NCBI RefSeq assembly: GCF_022458985.1
Contig: NC_061771.1
Coordinates: forward strand, 22,207,501-22,271,500
Length of the DNA stretch: 64,000 nt
Direction: 5' to 3'
DNA from: Mugil cephalus
Taxonomy: Eukaryota > Chordata > Actinopteri > Mugiliformes > Mugilidae
Within the stretch, counting starts at the first letter, position 1. Each line of letters starts with the position of its first letter. This document shows positions 1 through 12,993 of this stretch, piece after piece. The translations under genes were made by a program, and so were the position numbers. The notes under the pieces were generated by a model. The model made no database searches, was not told where the DNA came from, and was given only the letters and a program-made list of their open reading frames with translations.

Positions 1-2022
1 GTCAGCCTGTTAATCTCGACATTTAGTCTTGACGTTACAGTGTAAATGTTAAATTTCATGGTGCAAATGTTAAATCCATGTACAGCTGAGTTAACATGCT
101 GATTTCCAAAGTACTGAACTAAATTGTCGACCGTATGAACACGTGTATATATCCTCAAAACTTTACAATACAACGTAGTGGCAATAGTAAAACATGGTGA
201 AGACTGTTTATCTTGAGGTGGTTACATGAAGCATCTTCGTTCTACTAGTGTCTAAAGCCTAAACGCAGCGGTGTTTAGTTTTAGTTTCTAATCCTCAGCA
301 AACGTTTCCTGTCCACGCAGCAAAGATGTGCACATCAAGGATTTTGTGCACATAGAAAAGTCCTGATCATTATTTCATAAATGCTCCAGTGGAACAAGTG
401 CAATTTATATGCAAATTAATATTATTTCTGAGCCGACCAACTTAAATTTTACATTCTGATGTACAATGAAATATGAGTCTAGAGCCAAGACGCCTTCTCT
501 TTCAGGCTCTGTAGACTTGCATAATATTAGTGTTATGTTTAGTTTAAAAAATGGGTTTAGGAAACACAAAAAGGTGAAATGTAAAGATAACAGTTAATCC
601 AGGTCAGACATGTTGGTCTGTATCAAATCACAGGGCAGTTCGTCTAATAGTTGAGATATTAAATGCATGTGACTTAAGGTGAGACATGGCAGTTTTTTTT
701 CTTTCACCCACTGATCAGTTTTGAGATGTGTTGCTTCATTAACACGTCGTCTATTGAACTAGTTTAATAAAAGTGATCAAAATGCACATTTACATGTTTA
801 TTTCACTACTTTGTATTGGGCCTCTAGTTCACTCGTAGATTCAACTTTCTAAGCGTCATTCATTCATTATTCATGTTTAACACTTGAATGAACTTATTGA
901 AAATTTTAATCTGATATTTTGATAGATTTTTTTTTTAAGGATTCGAGTAGATTTGGTTCAGGTACATAGTGGTTTCCAATAAATATATAGTTGATTTTGC
1001 AATGTAGAACTTTAAAGGCCGTTTTTCTGCATCCTCTGGACTGTTGACACTATTTTATTTATGAGGTGATAAAAAGAGAGACCCAAAATTCCCTCTTTAA
1101 ATACCTGGAAACCTAAAACATTAACAAAATAAAACACTTTAGCCATTATTCAGATTTCTGTTCTGGTAATTAGTGCACATTCACGTAGATAACTCTTATA
1201 AATTCACAGAAAAACTTGTAATACAAAAAAAAAAATATTGCATTTATGCAAGTGAACAACTGGAGAAGTTTAAGTTTTAAAAATTTAACCCATTCACCTG
1301 CGGTGTCTCCCATCACAAACACTGTGATCCAACAGGTTCAATGCGCCGATCAACATCACATCTGTAATTAAAACCATGTCTGCCTCTGTTGTACAGCGGC
1401 TGAATCTACGACCTCACTGTTTGAAGTCCCTGAAGTGTGGTAGCGAGCGGTGAGGGGCTGAAGAGGCCGCTGTCCCACACTGTGCTCCCGCTCAGAGTCT
1501 CTTCCTAAGCACTTGGGACTTGTTTCTCCCTGGAGGTCGTACAGCGCTGAGATTGGTGCATGCCCCTAAACTCATTCGTTCACTTAACAGCCGCGGACGC
1601 CGCGTCCGAAGCCGCCGGCCGACCTACCTGACTGGACAATTGACAAGAGAACACAAAGCCATAACAACAGCTGCCATATTTTGATCCTAGACCGGAGGAG
1701 CGGGCAACTCTTCTGAGTAAACACACACACATCTACTACACACCTGTAAAATCGAAACTGTAAACGTTACTTCTGTGTTCAGACTGGACTCTGCCACCAC
1801 AGCCGTCATTTTGTGAGTTTTAAAGGCGCGGCCTCCTCTGATCAGTCTTATATTTTGTGAGTGAGTCGTGTGTGAGTTCGTGCATGTGAGGGAGTCGTTC
1901 GTTTTTTCTCTAGCATTTGTATCCCTGTGAGTCCCATTTCATAAATGATGTGAAAAATGCCACATAACCTGTAGTTTCCAGTGTCGGGGGTTATTTAGTC
2001 TTTTAAATCAGTCAAATCTTTC

Positions 2023-2074
<52 letters not shown>

Positions 2075-3545
2075 AAACTTGTCGTCATCTCCAGTTTTAT
2101 CAGGCATATATATAAATAATAAGCTGATCAATGATAATGTCATATTTATTATTGGTGGCATTCTGACCCTTCATGAGAGGTGCTTGTGGATTTCTTTTTT
2201 GTACAGAATTGTTTTTCTTTACCTTATTGTGTTCCGTGTTTTGTAACTGTGTCGACCTGCAACAATGTCAGAGTATGCTCCAATGCAAAAGATGTAAACG
2301 TTGAGGAGACGTGTACGTTTTTGTATGAGATAAAGTTTAAGAATCCTTAAATATTTCCTTTGAAAGGGAAAAAAATTAAAGAATGTTTCTTAGTAATCGG
2401 GTCGTCTCTTTCTATTCTTGAACATCAATCACTGCACATGTTTAAAGGCCAGATTTTAAATATTCAATCTAATATTTGCAGCAACATTTATCCACATGCT
2501 CCAGTTTACAAAGTCCTGGTAAAACCATCAGATAAGAAAGTCGAGCTTTTGATTTCGGTCATTCAGAGAGAAGCTGTAGGTCGATGCTCTTTAAATGTAC
2601 TGTTCTTGTTTGGTTGTGGTTATGTTTTAAAATATGTTTGTGTTCTAATACCTCAAAGAACCAAACTGAGGCCATGAGGTTACGATTTAAAACCAAACTA
2701 AAAACTGACACGTTTAATTGTGAATAATAGAAACTCAAATCTTGCTTCCAAACAGTTTTAATGGCACAATGTCCTAATGTGTAGAACCTGCACTGTAAAT
2801 ATGATTCATATTTTAAAAAATCGAATCTTAAAAGTGAACGTTCACTGCGTTACATTCATGGTATTTGTTTTAAGACAGACTTATATTACATTTTGTGCTT
2901 TGTTCATCTTTGTCATTACATATTAATGAGCTGAAGTCAATGCAACATATGTTTTATCAGGTAAAATCATCTATTAACATCTTGTCTTCATGTTTATGTA
3001 CAAAAGGCAAATCTTACTTTGTAATTTCTTTTATTATAACCAGGCTATTAGTTATTTTACAGGCACTGTTTTTCATTTAAAATTCCTTCAAGAAGTCTGG
3101 TCCTTAAATTACAAAATACTGCTCTTAGCTGTGTTACATCCACACAAATCACAAAATGTTTATCCAACCATAAAACATCGGTTTAACAACAAGAAGGACA
3201 TAACTTCCATCCACACTGAGACTAACAAGCCACTAGAGCTGAGCTCGAGATGAGATGGTGTGTGACAAAATATATCTTCTTTCTGGAAGGAGATTTTACT
3301 CGATGACTCCAAGTTACATTGTGAAAGAACCAGGATTCAGGGCACAAAGTCGGATTTAAAAGAAAGCCCATATTCTCTGTTACAAGTCACTGTATCATAT
3401 ACAACAAAGGTAAAACCAATTGCAGCTGAGGAAGACAAAGGGACGAGCAGCGAAGCGTCTCTGAGATCAGCCGAACACGTCTGGTAGGTTTTGTTTCTTT
3501 GGATAAAAGAGAGAAAATAGTGGAGTACATCAGGGATTTAGGAGG
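1..3545. other. AT-rich region without a recognised coding gene; possible 3' UTR of an upstream gene
   Basis: No exon with a recognisable product was seen on either strand. The left 2.3 kb is AT-rich and irregular, with a long poly-T at 2026-2069, and reads like a long vertebrate 3' UTR. In human, DCUN1D3 lies next to REXO5, so a tail-to-tail neighbour is possible, but this rests only on synteny. The open frames here (at most 105 codons) have no recognisable domain and the composition of random AT-rich DNA. Confidence 0.4.
2026..2069. repeat. Poly-T tract (44 nt)
   Basis: An uninterrupted run of about 44 T. On the minus strand it would be the poly-A tail of a retrotransposed sequence; no retroelement body was recognised next to it. 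Confidence 0.85.
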
Positions 3546-3551
3546 TTTATT
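3546..3551 (-). terminator. rexo5 polyadenylation signal (AATAAA)
   Basis: TTTATT on the plus strand reads AATAAA on the minus strand, 63 bases beyond the rexo5 stop codon. It is the first canonical signal after the stop, so a short 3' UTR is expected. Confidence 0.55.
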
Positions 3552-3613
3552 TTAATCCAGCCGCTGACAGGTTTAAACAACAGGGAACCGGCCGACGTTG
3601 TGATGTTGCAGTT

Positions 3614-6600
3614 TCACGCTTTGTCTCCTCCAGACTTCGGCTTGACCTCCATGAGACACACACCGGGAAGGGGCCCACTCGCACTGGGGAAGAAAACAGA
3701 GGAGGGGGAGATGTTACAGAGATGATGTTCGACAGGAGGTCGAATCATCACTAGAGACACCGGTGAGTCCTCACCTGATGTGTCCGGGCAGCACCACCAC
3801 AGACAAGGTGCCGTCCGGGAGGGACCTGAAGAGTTTCCCCAGCCAGCGGTCCAACTTCTTCATGGTGAGATCCACTTCCTGATCCTACACACGTTACACA
3901 TTAGAGTCTGTTTGATATATTTATATACTTATAAACACCATGAAAAAAATACTGAGTGTGAATATTTATGTGCACTCAAATTAAAGTCTTGCCCTGTAAC
4001 AAAGCTGGCTTCACAAAAAAAAACAGCATACATCCTCCACTATGTATAATATACTCTAATCAGCCACAACATTATGACCACTGGCAGGAGAAGTGAATAA
4101 CATTGATCATTGTGACAATACAATGTTCTGCTGGGAAACCTGCAAACCTGGTATATATATGGTATATATATATATGGATGTTACTTAGACATGTCCCACC
4201 CACCTGGACCAGACCAGACACCCCCACCCCCATAGCAATGACACTCCGATGGCAGCAGACCCATACACACAAAATGGTTTAAGGAACAACTCAGAAAATA
4301 TGGAAAAACAGACCTGGCCTCCAAATTCACTAGTAAGTGTCTGTGGGATGATCCACAGAGGCCCCTCCCCTCAAACTAAATGCCCCCCCACCCCACTTTC
4401 AACATCCTGTCCCCAGACACCACAGGACACCCTCAGAAGGCCCATGTCCATTCAGCTGTTTTGGAGGCACAAGATCTACACAATATTAGAAAGTCATAAT
4501 GTTATGGCTGACCACTGTATAATATCTATACCTGGGGTGTCAAACACACAGCCTTGTCTTTACCTGAGGACTGCTGTCCGCGTGGGCTTCCGTCTCATCC
4601 GCCGTGGTCTCCGGCGTTGGCGTGGCAACCCATGACAGCAAATGGGGCGGAGTCAGGGATGGACAGATGAGGTAGTCGTTCCTCCTCAGCTCCCCAGAGC
4701 AGCTGAGGGCTGCGTGTTTGCTCTCCGAACTCTCGAACCCTGTCGAGACAAAACGCGTTCCAGTCAGAAATGTTTGGACGTGGAGACGAGAGACGATTAG
4801 CGGTGTTAGCAGCTTTCTACTACTCACTAACGAAGGCGTGTTTGGCGTGTTTTTCACGTGTGGCGGGCAGGATGACTCCCTCCACCGCGCCGAACTGACC
4901 GAACGCCTCTCTGACCGACTCCTCCGTCAGCTTCGACGACCGCGGCGGCAAACCGTTTGAACATTTAGCGTCCGACGTATGTCCATTGACCTTCGCGGGT
5001 GTGTTTACGCATTGAGCCGCGCTGGGGCCGAGCTTAACGGCGAAGAGGTGGCTGCTGTTGAGAGCGTCGGCCATTAAAGCGTCCAGAGTCAGATCCAGGT
5101 CAAGCGTCGACTCGTGCACAGGCCTCTGCACCTAGATGAATGAGATGCATATTTGTGTGAGTGAAGGGAACAACCGATAAGTCAAAATTTAAAAAAAAAA
5201 GAGAGCTACCTTGATGGGTTGTCCCAGCACATTAAGCCCATTCAGAGTTTCTAAAGCCAGCATCGCTCCCTCCAGCAGCTCAAACTCCACCTCTGCATGA
5301 ACCTGGAGACCAGACGACATCAGACACTACAGGTTAGATTAAAAAAGCACAACCGGAAGCCAATATGAGTATCGACTAGTTTATTAAAAGTAAACATACC
5401 CTGACACACGCCTTCAACATCCTGATTTTTCGAACCGGTCCACAGCAGCTAAACAGCCGCCTCACTTCTGCCTCTGAGAAACCCGCAGGGAACGGCCCGG
5501 CGAACACTACGCACACGTCCCGGAGGCCTGCGCGCACCTGGGGTACACACGGTTAATGTTACATCGAAAACAACAACAACAACATGAAGGCTGCGTTCAG
5601 GATAAATGCCTCACACTCTGCTCCTGATGAGACAGGCGCCTCCTCACGTGGTCTGAGGACGAGGAAAGCTGGAGAACCGAGAGGAACGGATACTCGGCCT
5701 GCTTCCTGAAAGAGGTCAGCATCTGGAAGAGGAGGAGTTCAGGGGAGGATACTGAGGTCAGACAGGAGCAAAACATATAGAGGAAGGAAGGAGGCGGGTG
5801 ATGTGATTCCAGACGCCCTACAGGCTCAGCAGACTGATTCATCTATGATATAAATTCACATGCTGAGCCTCATCAGTTGGGAATTATCAACCAAAAACAG
5901 ACACCTCGCTACATTCCTGACTAGTATCTGACAAACAGAGACAGATCAGTACAACAGGCTCGGCTGAGTGTTTCATGAGGTTGTGGTTACACTGTGCTAT
6001 GGTGTTCGGTGACGTCTCACTTCTCACCTCTTTGTCAGAGCTGAACCACTTCTGACTGGACAGGTCCAGGTCCACGTCGGAACGCTTCCCCAAAAAGGCG
6101 ACCGTCCGGCCGAGCGTCCGCAGTGTGTCGGCGAACCTGAGCGAGAGTTACAGATGGAGAACACGTCACAAACGAGCAGTCGTTTCCCCCAATAACGAGA
6201 GAACTAACGTGTTACTATTTCCAATCCAGTTATCAGATTTAAGTTACGTATCTAAGTTACTGTGCGGCACAATAACTCAAGTTACCAGTAAGTTACTTTT
6301 TAAAGAGGTAATCAATAATCAGATTACTTTTTCAAGGTAACAGTGGCAACACTGAAAATGAGGTGAGTTTCACACGGTAGAAGAAGAAAATGAATCGCTT
6401 CATTTTGATTGTGATGCTTTTAAATACACTGATGAGCCACAAAATTAAAGCCACCTTCCTAATATTTTGTAGGTCTGCCAGACATGGGCCTTCTGGGGTG
6501 TCCTGTGGTTTCCTGTGGGTTGAGGGGAGGGGCCTTTTGTGGATCATCATACAGATACGTGATCAGTTTAGGATCTAGTGTATTTGGAGGCCAGGTCAGC

Positions 6601-9600
6601 ACCTTGTGCTGTTTTGGGTGGGACATGTCTAAGTAACATCCACATGAAAGCCAGGTCCAAAAGTTTCTACAATGTTGTGGCTGATTGGTGAAATCTACAG
6701 CGTGGAATCTTTGTCGCCCCCATCTGGTAGAAACGGTAATGACATGTACTACGGAGCGAGAGTCGAATCTTTTGAAAACTTTGATTATGGACCAGATCAT
6801 GATGTTTCTGAGGCGTAACATTCACCTAAATGCTTGTGCACAATCAGTATTTCTAAAACATCCAGAGGCTTTTTCCATCAAAAACTTTCCTGTGTGTTTT
6901 TACGCCTCACATGCACCAGTGTGAGAATGTCACCATAGACACTAGAGCAAACACTCTAATATGCTGCCACACATATGGGAGATTTAATCAACACGTGCAA
7001 ACTTATCTTGAATGTAGGTTCATTTATATGTAAAAGAGTCTCGCACAATTCACAGGAAAAATAAAAAACTCTTTCATGGTAGCTGAAATCATTCTGTAGG
7101 ACGACTGGATCAGATAACGACTTATTCAAAACAGTCATCGGTGTTTCCCGGTTATATCTGAAAAATGTATTATTCTGTTTAGATCCGCTGTGAAGAAACT
7201 TCTTTGAAAATGGTCAATTTTTGTGAAAATCCCAAAGACAAAGTGTGAGTTTGCTCAGCTCTGTGTGAACGTGGCCAAGAATACTAAGCGACGCGTACAA
7301 ACGGACACGCAGACCGTGTGAGACGCCACAGTACCTGAGGCTCGGTGTGGGTGCAGATGTGCAGTCGGAGGACTCCTCCTCTATCGCGTATCCCCACAGC
7401 TCCTCCAGATGAAGCTCTACAACCTGACAGCGAGCACACACAGCAAATCTTCTATTATCTGTGTGTGTAAGTCAGTGTATGTGTGTGTGTGTGTGTGTGT
7501 GCGCGCTATTTAGGGAGCAATCTGCTACCTGACGAGGTCCCGTTTTAATAAAGTACTGAGCCAGCTCCAGGGCGGCCGCCGCATCCTCGGTGGGATGATG
7601 ACCCTTCTGGTCTTCGGTTTGTATTTGCCTCCTGGGATGAAAGTGGAAAATGAATACCCAGGGCGATGATAGAGAGAGAGAGAGAGAGAGAGAGAAAGAA
7701 AAGGAGAACTCACTTGAGCACAGCCTCGGCCAGAACCTTGAGCTTAAACCTCTGTCCGAACTCTTTCCTGTAGAGCAGTGAGGTGTCGATGACGTGCTGG
7801 TGGATGAGCTGCAGGGACGACATGTTTGTTTATATCCGTGTTTCAAAATGAAACGATTATTCATGAATATGTGAACATGCTGCTGGCATAAAAGCATTTA
7901 AGTGGCTGTAGCATTGCTGGGATTTAACAACATTGCTTTTTTTTTTTTTTTTTTTTTTACCATTTATAGGCTTTTTTGTTTGAATGACAATGGGGTGGTT
8001 TTAAAGTTCTAAAGTAAAGTTTTGTGAAAGGCTATAGGAGACAGGCATCATCTTTTCTAAACCTGTCAGGTACACATTCAAGATAGAGAGGTGTGAGTGC
8101 TGCTAAAGCCCAAAGTTTTGGAGATTATTGAGGATAATAAAAGGACATGACCTGAAAACATGTCCATGATCATAGTTTACCCTTTGATTCAGTTTCTTTT
8201 TGGGAATGATGAACTATTGTATTAGTGGTTTTTTTTTTCTCTTCAGGATCAGGAGTTGTTGGAACATTATGACCATTTTCCCAATATTGTGTAGGTCTCC
8301 CTTGTGCCTCCAAATACAGTTCAGTGAGTGGACATGAGTCTTCTGAGGGTGTCCTCAGAAGACTCATTTCCTATATGTCTGGTAACAGGATGTTGTTAGT
8401 GGAGGTCTTTGGCTTGAGGGGGTCTCTGTTCCAATGCATCTCAAAAGTACATGATCAGTCTGAGATCTATTAAATGTGGAGGACAGGTCAGTTTTGTTTT
8501 TGTTGTTGTTGTTCCAAACCCGTAATTGTGTCTGCATCCTGCTGGGGATGGCTGCTGTCATCAAGGAGTGTCATTGCTGTGGGGTGGGGGTGCCTGGTCT
8601 GGTCTAGGTGGGTGGTATATGTGTAATGTCAGGTCCAAAGTTTTCCCCGCAGAAAACTGAATTGTCACAAGGAGGTCGATGTTTATTTACTTCTCTTGTC
8701 AGCGGTTTTAATGTTGTGGCTGATCGGTGCCTGTGCTCCCATTTTCACTTCACATAATCTGACGCGTCCCTATTATTAGTTGTGTCATACTGTGGTTTAA
8801 GTTACTTCAGTGCTTCCTGAATTGAAAGCACCAATAAGTATATTAACGAAAAGATAATAACAAATATTTTGAAAAGAAATGCACTGATATTTTTAACAAC
8901 AAAACTGTTTTCCATGTTGCAGATATCTTGATTTTCCTCTTACATTTTCTTAAAGGGTTTCCTTCCCTCAGGTTTTTATGTTTTCATTTCCTGAGTATTG
9001 ACAGATAAATTATGTTCCAAACTCTGCATAAAGTAACATTGTTTTTTCTAACTTAATAAATACATTTATATAGAAAGTAAGCACACATAGTCATGCTGTT
9101 CCTTAATTAACATCTATACGTCGCTACAAATGTATTTTGCATTGAAACTTCCTCATTATTTGCTTCATACTGTGTCAAACTTACTCAGATCAAACAACCC
9201 GCTGCCACAGATTGTGTCTCTGGACACAGATTATAGCAGATCTATACATGTGTTAATAAATACACACAGTTTTTCCTGTAATGCTGAGCTTCACCTGCCT
9301 CAGGGTCAGCAGTTTGTCACTGTCACTTACCTTCAGAGCTATGAGGTCATTGTTGAGAGAATGGCCCACCAGGACTGCGTTGCCCGGCAACAGCATCCTG
9401 ATCTTCGCTTGAACATCCCGCAGGGTGGTTGTGATTGGCCGCAGCATCGCTGCAGTGATACCAGAGAACCTATCAGGAGGCACCCGGCAACATTGGGAAC
9501 AGAAATGTGTTTCAGTATTTAAATGCAGAACGTGACGCGTGAAATGTTCCTTTACATGAAGATCGAGCACAGACGAGGATGCGATCGGTGTGGAAAATGA

Positions 9601-9850
9601 ACGAGTGTGTGTGTGCTCTTGTACAGGCTTCTTTCTAAGGATGAGTGTTTAGTTTTATACCATCAGAGTGAGGACATCTGGTCACAGTGGGGACGTTCTG
9701 GTGTGTTTATAGGTTTTGGGGTTGAGGTTACAATCAGGTTATGGTTAGGGTCAGGGTCAGGGTCTAGGGAATAATATATAGAAATAGATTACAACTGTAT
9801 GTGTGTGTGTGTGCTCTTATGCAGCTATCTTTCTGTGGACCAGTTTTTAG

Positions 9851-9884
<34 letters not shown>

Positions 9885-11761
9885 TTGTGTTTACTTAGTG
9901 CGGTAGTTGAAGATGCGGTTCTGCGGTTTCACCAGATCGTCCAGCAAACACTTCCCATCACTGTCCACCAAAGAAACACGCGTTAACTCATTTCCCTTTT
10001 CTGTCAGACACTGAAACACAACATCAACACGACGGCAAAATGAATTAAGGCAGTAACACACATCACAGGACACATAGTAAACTGGTACACTGTCACTGTT
10101 TCATTTATGGCATTTAAACTGCTGAAGAATTCATTTTAATTGTGATTTCACAAAGTACAACTAAGGCTTTAGCACAGTTTGCTACACATACACGTTTGCA
10201 GCAGCTGTTAACGCAGGCAAACTCGGTGGTTCATTAACAAAAAGCATCACATCTACTATGAAACACAAAGTCTGGGTTTAAAAGTCTGACAGGCACATGG
10301 CCTATTGGTCAAACTGGTTGTAACGATAGGAAACTATTCCGCTGGATTCCATATTAGAAAGAGTGTAGTTGCATAACTGTGAGTATCTCACCATCTCACA
10401 GTCGAGTCCATACAAGGGGCTCGTGTCGGTCACACAGTCCACAGTGTCTGTACACACAAATTCCTCAAAGCCTGGCATTCCTGTGTAACAAAATGAATAA
10501 AAAGAGAGAGACACAAGGAGCAGAGATGAAGTTTTCCCACCAGAAACTGAACTTTTTGGAGAAGAAACAACACAGAGGGACTTATCCCTGTTGGACTATT
10601 TTTTTTTAAGCCAGGTCATTTACAAATTGTAAACTAATCCTTTTTTCTTCATTATCAAAATGGAAAACTCCCTCACCCTTGACAGGGAAGTGCTTCTTGA
10701 TCATCTCCTCCTGGGTGAGGACGTACGCCGTCAGTCCTCTCCTTTGGGTCCCAAACTTGGTGATAACCGGGTGACTCCTCAGCGCTGCAGCGGTGTCCAA
10801 TAATACATGTATGCACGAGTAATTACAAGAGCAAAAACACAGACAACAACTACCACTGAGGGATCCTGCATAAGTACAACAGGATACTGCGAAGTATGAA
10901 AAATTAACACGAATAGGTGCGGCCTTCAGGTAGGGTTTATTTATTAATGACACACACCGTCCTCACCTTTATGTATTTGATTGTTTGGTTCAGAAACAGG
11001 TAAAAAATCCAGTTTAGGAAGTTCACTGCTGAAGATTCCAGACGCCACGTTGTCAGGTGATGGAGTGAAGGTGACCCTCTGCCACAACCAGACAAAAAAA
11101 AAAACATTGAAGATGTGAGTAGAATTCCTCTCATTACATGATTTTAGCCACCGAATCACAGATTCCCCTCCGGTTACTCACGGTGGTGTAGTTGGTCCGG
11201 AGGTGTCTCATGGTGAGGTAGTGTTTGTAAAAGTGACTCTGCGTGAGGCCCCCCACGATCACAACATTCACACCTTCAACCTCCCTCTGGCGGCGGAGAC
11301 GGCACCAACTAGCAGAGACACAGAGGAGACGGAGAAACGAGATTTAAAAAGTCGAGACGGTTACACTCTGCAAGTCCACAGGCTTTTGTTAGATGATTTT
11401 ATTGTTATGGGGCTACAGGGGGCACGGGAAGTTATTTACGGAGAACCACCGGAGGAGAACTGATGGAGCAGATAAAACATTAGAGCCGATAACAGAGTCA
11501 TTACCTGGGCTGCTTGATGCCACCTGTTTTCCCCAGAGCAGCATAATGAAGAAGCTCGGTCAGCTCGTTCACCGTAATTGGTTGCTGGAGGCGGTGGAGC
11601 AGCACAGAGAGCCTCGGGGAGCGAGCGGCACGTCGAGACCCTTCATCGCCCTCCTGCTCAGTTTTTAATCTCTTGGTGTCCGTCTGAGCCGTGAGCAGGG
11701 TGGCGCCTTTTCTTTTCTTGCTTTTAAAAGCTGGTGGTGGCGATGAAGGTGAAGACTCCAT
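3614..11761 (-). CDS. rexo5: RNA exonuclease 5 (DEDDh 3'-5' exonuclease with RRM domains), 18 coding exons
   Basis: Exons in transcript order: 11761-11505, 11308-11182, 11078-10967, 10784-10677, 10480-10392, 10010-9895, 9469-9331, 7808-7714, 7631-7529, 7423-7335, 6136-6028, 5722-5615, 5537-5400, 5302-5210, 5131-4828, 4739-4564, 3878-3775, 3683-3614. All junctions are GT-AG and in phase, giving 778 aa (human REXO5 is about 774). Exonuclease motifs: LDCEM (D228, E230), GHSLNNDL (D311) and GHHPTEDA (H359, D364, the H-x4-D of the DEDDh class). A first RRM covers about 490-562 and a second about 625-705. The basic N-terminus (KSKKRKG) could be a nuclear localisation signal. The family trims 3' ends of nuclear and nucleolar RNAs. 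The start follows from a good ATG and the conserved KQPSWC junction. Introns hold three Tc1-type relics. Divergent from eri2. Confidence 0.93.
4054..4517 (+). mobile_element. Non-autonomous Tc1/mariner-type element, copy A (rexo5 intron)
   Basis: Begins with an ATCAGCCACAACATTATGACC-like terminus (positions 4059-4080) and ends with the inverted match TCATAATGTTATGGCTGA, with TA on both sides. Inside is a relic in plus sense reading TWPPNS, like the [12 protein letters not shown] region of Tc1 transposases. It sits between the last-but-two and last-but-one coding exons of rexo5. A short TATA repeat (about 4151-4175) is embedded. Same family as copies at 6427, 8243, 19616, 21024 and 24284. Confidence 0.75.
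6210..6352. repeat. Interspersed repeat rich in AAGTTACT motifs
   Basis: Repeated AAGTTAC and GTAACT words ending in TTTTTCAAGGTAACAGTGGC resemble a family of short DNA-transposon-derived repeats common in fish genomes. I cannot name the family. It lies in a rexo5 intron, directly next to exon 11. Confidence 0.4.
6427..6690 (-). mobile_element. Non-autonomous Tc1/mariner-type element, copy B (internally deleted)
   Basis: Starts TA|CACTGATGAGCCAC and ends GTGGCTGATTGGTG. The body matches the other copies in reverse orientation (GACATGTCTAAGTAACATCC). At 264 bp it has lost about half of the 510-bp form. Confidence 0.7.
7481..7504. repeat. (GT)n microsatellite
   Basis: Twelve GT units ending in GCGCGC, in the rexo5 intron between coding exons 9 and 10. 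Confidence 0.9.
7671..7695. repeat. (GA)n microsatellite
   Basis: AGAG run 18 bases from rexo5 exon 8. On the coding strand it is the polypyrimidine-like (CT)n in the short intron between exons 8 and 9. Confidence 0.9.
8243..8729 (-). mobile_element. Non-autonomous Tc1/mariner-type element, copy C
   Basis: Termini GATCAGGAGTTGTTGGAACA and ATGTTGTGGCTGATCGGTG are imperfect inverted repeats. The body carries the family words TGTGTAGGTCTCCCTTGTGCC and GTGTCATTGCTGTGGGGTG, antisense to copies A, D and G. Rexo5 intron. Confidence 0.7.
9648..9885. repeat. Fish minisatellite: GGTTAGGGTCAGGGT core flanked by (GT)n
   Basis: GTGAGGACATCTGG..., a TTAGGGTCAGGGTCAGGGTC core near 9744-9768, then GT runs at about 9799-9812 and 9855-9882. 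The core is telomere-like but degenerate; this is a familiar dispersed fish repeat, not a telomere. Confidence 0.6.
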
Positions 11762-12993
11762 GGCGAAGCTGGTGTTTCCACTGGGAGGTAGAACAATATT
11801 TGAAATAGGTCTGTCTCATGGACATCAAATGTGAACTAACCTTAACTTTTAACCTTGTTTACAGGTTACATATGAAGGTAGAAATATGGAGCCCGACATT
11901 TGAGCCAGTGAAAAAGAAATTTGGGATTTAAGTGTTGATTTATAGACTAGTGACCAGTATATGAATCAACACTAATGAGACTATTAACTAACACGTGTAC
12001 ACAACATATAGCTGTATTTTTAGACTGTTATGTTTGAGCTAAATCTAAATAAAAACAAGAAGATTTAAGAAATGCTCTTGTATGTGAGGGGGCTTTATGC
12101 CAGTATGTAATCTACTAAATGTGAGCTACTCAAACCCTAAACCCTCTGAAGCCACTGAAATATACCTATAAGTAAAATAAATAAATAAACAAATGAATAA
12201 AACACATTGTTGTCATTTCAACTTGTTATAAACGCCAAACGTATTTTAACTAATTAAAGGGTTCTCTTCCCTCTGGTAATTTTCTGTAAAATAGTTACCC
12301 AGAAAACTTCTAACTAGCTACCACTTAAAACGACAATGTACACTTACACTGTACACACGTGTATACTTCCGTAGTATTTACAAGTCCATTATCCGCCTCA
12401 GTGTAGTAACGAGGATATACATGTGTAAAGACCGCACGTTATGGGTCCAAATTAGTCCTAAAATCAGGCGTATTCACGCTTGCTAGAGGTACACAACACA
12501 TGGCTACAACACGTTACAATGCCTGTTGTAGAGATTTAGAAAATGCTACACCTACTTCCGGTGTTTGACTTTAAAAAATAAAACTCAAATAGCTGCGGCG
12601 TTTACTTGCAAAGCGCGCATTGCGTAAAATTCATGTTGATTTATTTTTTTCTGATCGGTGTTTCCGTTTCGAAGCAAAACTACTCCATAGGTGCTACATT
12701 AAATAAGCTTAGGTCGAGCTCAAACTCGGCGATTGATTTTATTTTGTTTGGGAACTTTTAAAGCGGAAGTGAATTTCGTCCAGCTGCTACTGCTCGATAA
12801 ACTTTCCTGTGATCGAACGTGTGTTTCTGAATCGATTTAGGCTGCCTGTAGACTCAACGAGTAGAGCTCTGAATTATAGATGAAAGGAAACAGCGCGATT
12901 TTTTGTTTTCAAATTATGACTTAAGAAAAACACCAAGAAGATAGTTTCACATCTATTCTGTTAACAAGTTATTAACAAAAAAGATCACCGGCT
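11762..12993. promoter_or_regulatory. Divergent rexo5 / eri2 intergenic region, probable bidirectional promoter
   Basis: The two start codons face away from each other across 1232 bases with no other gene between. A GC-richer stretch near 12540-12790 (GCTGCGGCG, AAAGCGCGCATTGCG, AAAGCGGAAG with a GGAA ETS-like core) lies close to eri2 exon 1. No clear TATA box was seen for either gene. Promoter status is inferred from the gene layout. Confidence 0.45.

Noticed and set aside
7472-7897. 141-codon minus-strand open frame in rexo5
   Set aside because: It fuses real exon 9 with intron and (GA)n repeat in a continuous reading; the gene splices here instead.
9744-9768. TTAGGGTCAGGG repeats as interstitial telomere
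   Set aside because: Too short and irregular; it matches a common dispersed fish minisatellite.
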